A stretch of 64,000 bases of DNA from Thiomargarita sp. (GTDB taxonomy: Bacteria; Pseudomonadota; Gammaproteobacteria; Beggiatoales; Beggiatoaceae): assembly GCA_020721005.1 (NCBI GenBank), contig DYNP01000002.1, positions 1 through 64,000 on the forward strand. The letters are read 5' to 3'. The notes under the pieces were generated by a model. The model was not told where the DNA came from and ran no database searches. It saw only the letters and a program-made list of their open reading frames with translations. The translations under genes and the position numbers were made by a program. Positions 57,848 through 64,000 of this stretch are shown piece after piece. How positions within the stretch are numbered: the first letter of the stretch is position 1; every line of letters starts with the position of its first letter.

Positions 57848-57873
57848 GAAATAGCCCACACTTTACTTTCATA

Positions 57874-57906
57874 GGGTTGCAACAAAGCGTTGTTGTAACC
57901 CTTTTT
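57874..57906 (+). terminator. Rho-independent terminator
   Basis: Arms GGGTTGCAACAA (57874-57885) and TTGTTGTAACCC (57890-57901) pair over 12 bases with one G-T pair and a 4-base loop, followed by TTTTT. It terminates the 98-residue gene. Confidence 0.85.
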
Positions 57907-57986
57907 GTTGGCTATAATGAATCAGTTATCAATATCACCGTTAATTATTTATAATCCCCTCTTCTCACCCAATCGAAAAGGACTGT

Positions 57987-58628
57987 ATGCAAGCTACAAA
58001 AGTATTCATCGTACGCCATGGTGAAACGTATTGGAATGTCGAAGGGAGAATTCAAGGTCATGATGACAGTCCTCTCACTGAAATTGGCATTACTCAAGCA
58101 GAGTCTTTAGCCAAACGTTTAAGGGACTACCAATTTGCTGCCATCTACAGCAGTGATTTACCTCGTGCCCAAGAGACTGCTCAACACATTGCCAATCGAC
58201 GTAAAAATCAATCTATCATTTTAAAACCCTGTTTGAGGGAACGAAATTTCGGGATTTTACAAGGAATTGTCAAAAAAGACTTACAAAAGTTCTTCCCAGA
58301 AGAATCCACTCACTATGAAAACAATGATCCCGATCATATCATTCCCGATGGAGAAAGTCTAAGGACCTTTCGACAACGTTGTGTAGACTGCCTAGAAGAT
58401 CTGGTCTCACAACATGAAAATGAAGTCATTCTGGTTGTTGCTCACAGTGGAGTACTTCGCAGCATTTTCAAACACACCTTTAACCTTCCTTTTAACATCC
58501 CTCGCTATTTTGAAATGTTAAATGCCAGTGTCAACGTCTTTCTGCGCACCAGGGAACATTGGGTACTAGAAACTTGGGGAGACATGGGACATTTACAACA
58601 CATTCGCGCTTTGGACGACATCTACTGA
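57987..58628 (+). CDS. Histidine phosphatase family protein (phosphoglycerate mutase-like)
   Basis: Protein of 213 residues. The catalytic RHGE motif is R10-H11-G12-E13 (FIVRHGETYWNVEGRIQG). The second histidine is in VVAHSGVLRSIF and the phosphate pocket arginine in YSSDLPRAQETA. The arrangement is that of the cofactor-dependent PhoE/CobC/GpmB-like phosphatases; a substrate cannot be named. Its last codons are followed by a mobile element at 58680. Confidence 0.88.
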   Translation: MQATKVFIVRHGETYWNVEGRIQGHDDSPLTEIGITQAESLAKRLRDYQFAAIYSSDLPRAQETAQHIANRRKNQSIILKPCLRERNFGILQGIVKKDLQKFFPEESTHYENNDPDHIIPDGESLRTFRQRCVDCLEDLVSQHENEVILVVAHSGVLRSIFKHTFNLPFNIPRYFEMLNASVNVFLRTREHWVLETWGDMGHLQHIRALDDIY

Positions 58629-58674
58629 TTTTTACCCTACCTTCTCATAAGGAGATGAGAATCAACTATTATTA

Positions 58675-59295
58675 TAATAGACCTTTTATAAAAGTATGCG
58701 ATCATGAAAAAATGAGAGTTGCCCCTATAGGTCCTTGGAGTAGAGGCTTTAGCCGGTCAGCGGTAAGTCCTTGGAGTGGAGGCTTTAGCCGGTCAGTGGT
58801 AAGTCCTTGGAGTAGAGGCTTTAGCCGGCCAGCGGTAGGTCCTTGGAGTGGAGGCTTTAGCCGGCCAGCGGTAGGTCCTTGGAGTGGAGGCTTTAGCCGG
58901 TCAGTGGTAAGTCCTTGGAGTAGAGGCTTTAGCCGGCCAGCGGTAGGTCCTTGGAGTGGAGGCTTTAGCCGGTCAGTGGTAGGCCCTTGGAGTGGAGGCT
59001 TTAGCCGGTCAGTGGTAAGTCCTTGCAATTTGTGTATGTGGGGGGGATACCTACCGCAGACTGGCTAAAGCCTCCATTCCAACCTACCTTTTAGAGTCTC
59101 CACTCCGGCTAAAGCCTCCACTCCAACCTACCTTCTAGAGTCTCCACTCCGGCTAAAGCCTCTATTCCAACCTACCTTTTAGAGTCTCCACTCCGGCTAA
59201 AGCCTCCACTCCAATTCCACTCCAACGGGGATTTCCCCTTTATTTTTTCGTATCTCATCTTTACCGCACCATTTACTTTTGCAAGAGGTCTAATA
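58675..59295. mobile_element. Complete MITE-like element with large inverted repeat array and TAATA duplication
   Basis: The element spans 58680-59290 (611 bp). It starts GACCTTTTATAAAAGTATGC and ends TTTACTTTTGCAAGAGGTC. Both flanks (58675-58679 and 59291-59295) are TAATA. Inside are eight forward 36-bp units (about 58731-59020), the conserved turn (CCTTGCAATTTGTGTATGTG...), and four reversed 44-bp units containing GGCTAAAGCCTCCACTCC plus TTTTAGAGTCTCCACTCC. No transposase is encoded. Because 36 is a multiple of three, both strands show long repetitive open frames that are not genes. Confidence 0.9.
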
Positions 59296-59341
59296 CCCTC
59301 ACTACAATCACCAATTTACCCACGACTTAAGGAAGACCAAC

Positions 59342-60454
59342 ATGGCCTGTGATTTTTTCCAATTAGCCACCCCTGGAGTGCAAGGATTACAACCTTATCA
59401 ACCCGGTAAACCCATTGAAGAATTGGAACGGGAATATGGTATCAAAAATGCCATCAAATTGGCCTCCAACGAAAACCCACTGGGTCCCAGTCCGCGTGTC
59501 CTCCAAGCTTTGGAAAAAGCCCTGACTGGTATCACCCGTTATCCTGATGGGAATGGCTTCCTTTTAAAACAGGCCTTAGCCAAAAAATGGGGCGTAGATT
59601 TAGATAATATTACCTTGGGAAATGGATCCAATGACATTCTCGAACTCATTGCCAGAGCCTTTGTCACCTCAAACCATTCTGTCATTTTCTCAGAATATGC
59701 CTTTGCAGTCTATCCCATCGTTACTCAAGCCTTGGGTGCCACTGCCTTAATCGTCCCAGCTCAACACTGGGGACATGATTTGACCGCCATGCAAGCCGCG
59801 GTGCGGGAAGACACCAAAGTCATTTTTATTGCCAATCCCAACAATCCAACGGGCACTTGGTTGGACAAGGAAAATTTACAAAACTTTATTCAACAAATTC
59901 CCGAAGAAGTGATCATTGTATTGGATGAAGCCTACTTTGAATATGCGCGGGAAAATCCTGCCTATCCCAACAGTTTAGAATGGTTGCCCAAACATCCCAA
60001 CCTGATTGTCTGTCGCACCTTCTCAAAAGCCTTTGGATTGGCTGGATTACGGGTAGGATATTCCATCTCTACTCCCCAGATCACCAACCTATTAAATCGT
60101 GTTCGCCAACCTTTTAACGTCAACAACCTCGCCCTGGTTGCTGCCACCGCAGCTTTGCAGGACGAAGATTATTTGACCAAGGGACTCGCAATCAATCGGG
60201 AAGGTATGTCGGAATTAACAGCAGGATTTCAAGAATTGGGCGTGAACTACATAAATTCCATAGGGAATTTTATTTTGATTGACGTTCAACAACCGGCGGA
60301 AAAAATCTACCGAAAATTGCTGGCGGAAGGGATTATTGTGCGACCGGTAGGTACTTACAATTTACCCCAACACTTGCGCATCAGCGTCGGTTTAGAGGAG
60401 GAAAACTTTTTATTTTTGGAGGCACTCAGAAAAGTACTAAAATTCATGTCCTGA
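59342..60454 (+). CDS. hisC: Histidinol-phosphate aminotransferase
   Basis: PLP enzyme of 370 residues in histidine synthesis. Seen: KLASNENPLGPSP near the N-terminus, NPNNPTGTW, VLDEAYFEYA and the PLP-binding lysine in RTFSKAFGLAGLRVGY. This is the class I/II aminotransferase HisC type. It stands alone, away from other his genes, behind the mobile element, and is followed by a terminator. Confidence 0.95.
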   Translation: MACDFFQLATPGVQGLQPYQPGKPIEELEREYGIKNAIKLASNENPLGPSPRVLQALEKALTGITRYPDGNGFLLKQALAKKWGVDLDNITLGNGSNDILELIARAFVTSNHSVIFSEYAFAVYPIVTQALGATALIVPAQHWGHDLTAMQAAVREDTKVIFIANPNNPTGTWLDKENLQNFIQQIPEEVIIVLDEAYFEYARENPAYPNSLEWLPKHPNLIVCRTFSKAFGLAGLRVGYSISTPQITNLLNRVRQPFNVNNLALVAATAALQDEDYLTKGLAINREGMSELTAGFQELGVNYINSIGNFILIDVQQPAEKIYRKLLAEGIIVRPVGTYNLPQHLRISVGLEEENFLFLEALRKVLKFMS

Positions 60455-60504
60455 ATACTTTTCAGGAAAACACAAAATAGGGGGATGCAAAAACAGATGG
60501 GGAA

Positions 60505-60538
60505 GGGAGCGATTATGAGGGGGTAACCGCTCCCTTTT
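60505..60538 (+). terminator. Rho-independent terminator of hisC
   Basis: GGGAGCG (60505-60511) and CGCTCCC (60528-60534) form the stem, which extends inward through ATTA/GGTAAC with wobble pairs, and TTTT follows. It stands 51 bases after the hisC stop. Confidence 0.75.
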
Positions 60539-60615
60539 AGGGGGAAGGATAAAACAGGGAATCCAAACGAATTCCACTAAAGAGCAGGACAACAAGTATA
60601 GGAGGTTACAAAAAT

Positions 60616-60692
60616 TGGCTCCCCGGGACGGACTCGAACCGCCGACCCACTGGTTAACAGCCAGTTGCTACTACCGACTGAGCTACCGAGGA
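60616..60692 (-). tRNA. tRNA-Asn (GTT)
   Basis: A 77-base cloverleaf on the minus strand with encoded CCA. Acceptor TCCTCGG/CCGGGGA, anticodon stem ACTGG/CCAGT with GTT at 60658-60656, T arm with GGTTCGAGTCC. The D arm reads GCTCAGTCGGTAGTAGC, one base longer than the usual GCTCAGTCGGTAGAGC, which leaves a 13-22 mismatch. The rest is canonical. Confidence 0.93.
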
Positions 60693-60784
60693 ATCACTTC
60701 AAATATTATGCCCAAATAATAGTGCTCTCTCTTTAAAAAGTCAAGCGTTCAGTCAAAAATTTTATACATCCCATTTTGACCCAA

Positions 60785-60815
60785 GGGATAATACACCTTA
60801 AAAGAGTGTTATCCC
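60785..60815. repeat. Palindrome GGGATAA...TTATCCC
   Basis: GGGATAATACAC and GTGTTATCCC pair with a two-base bulge around a short AT loop. The sequence resembles the palindromes in the carA-carB gap (39089-39172). It is located between tRNA-Asn and the NorD/CbbO-like gene. Confidence 0.45.
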
Positions 60816-60898
60816 TCAAATCTTTCCGATAATCCGTTTTTTGGTTCGGGATGTTACCCCTTAAAATAGTTACTACCTTGAAAACAAAGGATAGATCT

Positions 60899-63037
60899 AT
60901 GCCCCTCTTTAAAATACCTCTCAACGACTTAGAAATGGAAGAACAACTGGAACGCTTTCTCATTTCTGCGCTATCCTCAAGAAGGACAGCAACGGGCATT
61001 GCCAAAATGTTGGCCACTTGTCAACGCACACAACAAGAATTTGTGCTCCAATGGGTAGAAGCCATTGCCCACAGCAGTGCAGCTGAATTGGCCTATCAAT
61101 TTGCCAGTCATGCTCGACAAGCCTTTGAATACCTGGATGAAAAAGGCATTGAAGCCTGGGTGATTCATGCTATGGACATCTATGATCAAAAGGGACTTCA
61201 TCCTGCAATAGCGATATTACAATCCGTTGCCCAATTTGCCCAAACCCAAAAGGCCGCAGGACTGACTTTAGGAGAAATTGAAAATATCTTACTCACCTTT
61301 TTACAAGGACTCAGTGGACGCTCCTTAAAACTTCAAACTCATTCCATTGCCTACACTGATACAGACACTATTTTTTTACCCACGTTCATCAATTACTTTT
61401 CTCAACCTGAACACAATTTTCGACTTTACAAAGTGATCGCAGTTCACCTGTGGGCTCAAACCCGATTTGGCACTTGGCGCCTCAATGTACACCAAGCCTT
61501 AACTCAGTTTTCTCAACCCGATAAAATGGTCGCTCTCTTTCACCAATTGGAACGATTGCGCCTTGATGCTTGCATTGCCAGAGAATTGCCGGGCATCTAC
61601 CGCGATCTCAACCAAGTCCTCACTGCGCTGGGACAAACTCGCATTCCCCCAGGGTGGCAAACTATCGCTGAGCACCTTACTCAACCCACTGCCACTGTGC
61701 AAGACAGCTATAATTACTTATCCCAAATTCAAAATTGGGAACTTCCTCCAACCCTTTGTTATCAAGGCATGTTAATGCCGGAGGAAGTGGAAATAATCAA
61801 AGCCGTGCGCATGGCTAAGGAAAGAGAATTATTTCGTTTGGGACTGGTCCAACTTGCCCAAGATCATCCAGAATTACATTCCCCACTTGAACCTTTGGAA
61901 ACCTTACAAGGCCGTTTTACCCTAGATGCCCTGCCTGATGAAGATTCCCCATTCACCCAATTAACCTTTGAATTGCGCTTAGATGGACAACCATTAGCAC
62001 CTCCCACCGCACTTAAAAGCATCATTGAATCCATTATCCAAGACCTTGGAAAAATTCCCGAGGAATATCTAGTCCCAGCCGGAGATGGCAACTACAAACA
62101 TTTTCTTGAACTGCCCAATGAACCTGATCCAAGCACAGTTTGGCAAGGAATTTACCATGAAAAAGGCGCTTTTTTATACCATGAATGGGACTATAAACGC
62201 AAACACTACCGCAAAGACTGGTGTGTGCTCCGAGAATTGGAAGTTGACCCCCAACCAGAAAGTTTTATCACCACCACTTTGCAGCGTCATCAGGGAACAG
62301 TCAAACAACTGCGTCGAACCTTTGAAATGTTACGAGGCGAAAACAAATTACTCAAGGCGCAACCCAATGGAGAAGATATTGATTTAGAAGCCCTCGTAAA
62401 AGCCTATACAGAAATGAAATTGGGATTGGAAATGGACCCCTGTCTATTCACCAAAATGTACAAAGAAGATCGCAATATTGCAGTCATGCTCATGATTGAC
62501 ATGAGCGGCTCCACTCAAGGCTGGATTAACGAAGCAGAACGAGAAGCCTTAGTTTTACTGTGCGAAGCCCTAGAAATTCTAGGAGACCGCTACGCCATCT
62601 ATGGATTTTCCGGCATGACCCGCAAACGTTGCGAAATTTACAAAATAAAAACCTTTCAAGAACCTTACAATAACCTGGTCCAACAACGCATCAGCGGCAT
62701 AAAACCCAAGGATTATACCAGAATGGGAGTTGCAATCCGCCATCTAACAAAAATTCTCCAACAAGTTGAAGCCCGCATCAAACTGTTAATCACCCTATCT
62801 GATGGTCGCCCCGATGACTACGGTGATAATTACCGAGGACAATACGGTATTGAAGACACTCGACAATCCCTGATTGAAGCCAAGCGGATGGGTATCCACC
62901 CATTTTGCATCACTTTGGACACTGAATCCAAAGACTACCTGCCTCACATGTACGGTGCAGTCAATTACATTGTCATCGATGAAGTCCGTAAACTGCCCCT
63001 CAAAGTTTCAGACATTTACCGGAAACTGACCACCTGA
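60899..63037 (+). CDS. NorD/CbbO-type von Willebrand factor A protein
   Basis: Protein of 712 residues from ATG 60899, preceded by AAAGGA at 7 bases. The C-terminal VWA domain (about 520-710) has a complete metal-ion-dependent adhesion site: DMSGSTQ (D-x-S-x-S), YTRMG for the threonine, and LSDGRPDDYG. The N-terminal 500 residues are helical, as in NorD (nitric-oxide reductase activation) and CbbO (Rubisco activation with CbbQ). These proteins work with a MoxR-type AAA+ partner, but no norQ/cbbQ gene is next to it. NorD versus CbbO cannot be decided here. Confidence 0.8.
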   Translation: MPLFKIPLNDLEMEEQLERFLISALSSRRTATGIAKMLATCQRTQQEFVLQWVEAIAHSSAAELAYQFASHARQAFEYLDEKGIEAWVIHAMDIYDQKGLHPAIAILQSVAQFAQTQKAAGLTLGEIENILLTFLQGLSGRSLKLQTHSIAYTDTDTIFLPTFINYFSQPEHNFRLYKVIAVHLWAQTRFGTWRLNVHQALTQFSQPDKMVALFHQLERLRLDACIARELPGIYRDLNQVLTALGQTRIPPGWQTIAEHLTQPTATVQDSYNYLSQIQNWELPPTLCYQGMLMPEEVEIIKAVRMAKERELFRLGLVQLAQDHPELHSPLEPLETLQGRFTLDALPDEDSPFTQLTFELRLDGQPLAPPTALKSIIESIIQDLGKIPEEYLVPAGDGNYKHFLELPNEPDPSTVWQGIYHEKGAFLYHEWDYKRKHYRKDWCVLRELEVDPQPESFITTTLQRHQGTVKQLRRTFEMLRGENKLLKAQPNGEDIDLEALVKAYTEMKLGLEMDPCLFTKMYKEDRNIAVMLMIDMSGSTQGWINEAEREALVLLCEALEILGDRYAIYGFSGMTRKRCEIYKIKTFQEPYNNLVQQRISGIKPKDYTRMGVAIRHLTKILQQVEARIKLLITLSDGRPDDYGDNYRGQYGIEDTRQSLIEAKRMGIHPFCITLDTESKDYLPHMYGAVNYIVIDEVRKLPLKVSDIYRKLTT

Positions 63038-63075
63038 AAAGGAAGGCAGCAGTGTTAAGTGCCTACAATTTTGTA

Positions 63076-63580
63076 GCGCAGGATATTTATTGGGGAGATT
63101 GGGGATATGAAGGTAAAGACAAAATCTATATGGAGGGGGGGGCACGACAGATGCGCTTCGCAAGAAGCGCTCGCACATTCTACAAAGCCTAAGCAACTAC
63201 AAAAATAAGTAATGTCACTATCGCAAATAAACCTGCTGTTATACCTGATCTTACTGCTACATCTGAACTACCGGACCAAGTAAGTGTAAGAGCGGCAAGT
63301 ACAGTCACAACAAATGAAATAGACAATCCAGCATACAGTAATTCTATAAGTTCTTGTGAGTACGTTCCTTCTTTTTGCAAAGAACACCCATTCAAAAAAA
63401 GTATAGAAAATAACATAAAGTATGCGTAAGATGCGCTGTGCGTCTTTCTTAAAAGGGCATAAATCGAGGAAGGCAATATTCGAGTCTTCATAATTTTTTG
63501 GCGCAGGGTGTTTATTGGGCGGATTGAGGATATGGGGTCAGTTTGAATTCCATACCAGAAAGCAACGCGACAGATGCGCT
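63076..63580. repeat. Pair of imperfect direct repeats flanking a small gene
   Basis: Copy 1 (63076-63157) and copy 2 (63501-63580) share GCGCAGG(A/G)T(A/G)TTTATTGGG and (A/G)GATTG(A/G)GGATATG at one end and CGACAGATGCGCT at the other, in the same orientation. They bracket the lipoprotein-like gene at 63189-63491. Copy 1 ends in a hairpin GCGCTTC-GCAA-GAAGCGC (63153-63170). Confidence 0.6.
63189..63491 (-). CDS. Small membrane lipoprotein-like protein, hypothetical
   Basis: Protein of 100 residues with a basic N-terminus, a hydrophobic stretch with lipobox-like LFLNGC (C at 36) and two further membrane helices (about 49-71 and 82-100). It has no clear ribosome binding site, and M26 is an alternative start. 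I do not recognise a family. The flanking direct repeats suggest it may be part of a cassette. Confidence 0.45.
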   Translation of the reverse strand: MKTRILPSSIYALLRKTHSASYAYFMLFSILFLNGCSLQKEGTYSQELIELLYAGLSISFVVTVLAALTLTWSGSSDVAVRSGITAGLFAIVTLLIFVVA

Positions 63581-63721
63581 ACAGAGTCTTCTTATGGTGC
63601 ATTAGCCAGTTATAAATTCGAGTACACTCATTTCAAATTTCATGTTACAATCATATCAGTCTTAATGAGTTGAAGTACACTCTCACTTTGTTATAGCTAC
63701 CTGCCCAAAATTGGTAACTTT

Positions 63722-64000
63722 ATGCACCTTCATGAAAAACTCGGCTTGATACGACTTTTAAGAGGACTGACTCAGGAAGAAATGGCGGATAAACTCAGTA
63801 TGTCAACCACTGGTTATGCTAAGATTGAGAGGGGTGAAACGCAGCTAAAAGTCCCTAGGTTAGAGAAAATTGTTGGTGCTTTGGAAATGGAACTTAAGGA
63901 TTTTTTGAGTTTTGATGAGAAAATATTATTCACAGCATCATTTCACGATGAGAGTCATCAAAATAATTATGTTAATTCGGCCAAAGAGATGGTACATGAA
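63722..64000 (+). CDS. XRE-family helix-turn-helix regulator (partial, runs off the window)
   Basis: The frame opens at ATG 63722 and stays open to the window end (93 codons). Residues 5-60 form an HTH_3/XRE DNA-binding domain: LGLIRLLRGLTQEEMADKL is helix 1-2 and SMSTTGYAKIERGETQL is the recognition helix and following turn. Residues after 60 are not recognised. The context suggests an accessory regulator; its target is unknown. Confidence 0.82.
   Translation, partial: MHLHEKLGLIRLLRGLTQEEMADKLSMSTTGYAKIERGETQLKVPRLEKIVGALEMELKDFLSFDEKILFTASFHDESHQNNYVNSAKEMVHE

Noticed and set aside
58559-59068. Open frame of 169 codons with 12-residue PWSGGFSRPAVG-type repeats
   Set aside because: It is created by the 36-bp DNA array, starts inside the phosphatase gene in another frame, and the opposite strand is equally open. 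No ribosome binding site.

Overview
The window looks like a chromosomal segment of a gammaproteobacterium. The block rseC - Do-type protease - lepA - lepB - DUF4845 - rnc - era is the classical gammaproteobacterial arrangement, and RseC, SanA, RNase G, a long-form SpeD and a general-secretion pseudopilin set point the same way. The many intergenic inverted-repeat elements, decayed transposase pieces, a NorD/CbbO-type von Willebrand protein and the moderate GC would suit a large sulfur bacterium (Thiotrichales/Beggiatoaceae), but that placement is inference; no 16S or other marker is present.

Layout. 1-381: inverted array of short repeats. 512-7632: a DUF2333 membrane protein, an AEC transporter divergent from a macrodomain protein, a methyltransferase-TPR-toroid fusion, RNase G and a flavodoxin-fold quinone reductase. 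7756-14864 (minus): envelope-stress and housekeeping operon rseC-degQ-lepA-lepB-DUF4845-rnc-era, interrupted by a repeat-bearing mobile element. 14974-15159: transposase scar where rpoE-rseA-rseB would be expected. 15562-20481: three-gene operon of a metal-type P-ATPase lacking the CPC motif, a PP-loop protein resembling MurL, and a radical SAM protein; this is the best candidate for an undescribed pathway. 20664-22894 (minus): egtB-egtD for ergothioneine-type chemistry. 23440-25923: lon. 26662-28598: pseudopilins gspG-H-I-J. 28971-30711: acyltransferase, deformylase, GcvR-like ACT protein. 30788-35185: heptad-repeat nuclease-like protein, OmpA-type lipoprotein, membrane J-domain protein. 35297-40297: carA-carB-greA. 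40491-44490: nucleotide-sugar dehydratase, sanA, DUF3754 protein. 44667-48113: giant secreted repeat/NHL protein. 48414-50852: tRNA-Met, speD, ychF. 51133-57230: two large sensor kinases and a divergent substrate-binding lipoprotein. 57551-60454: small orphan protein, histidine phosphatase, a second full mobile element, hisC. 60616-63037: tRNA-Asn and the NorD/CbbO-like protein. 63189-64000: small membrane lipoprotein and the start of an XRE regulator.

A single family of non-autonomous elements recurs four or five times (1-381, 9776-10024, 20540-20661, 22990-23109, 58680-59290). Its ends read GACCTCTTGCAAAAG in inverted orientation. Two complete copies are flanked by perfect 5-bp duplications (TAAGG and TAATA). 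Most copies carry internal arrays of a GGAGTGGAGGCTTTAGCCGG-type unit, first forward and then reversed, so a transcript would fold into a long hairpin.

All functional calls come from reading motifs in the translated sequence; no database search was run. Start codons were moved from the longest reading frame where a ribosome binding site clearly favoured an internal start.
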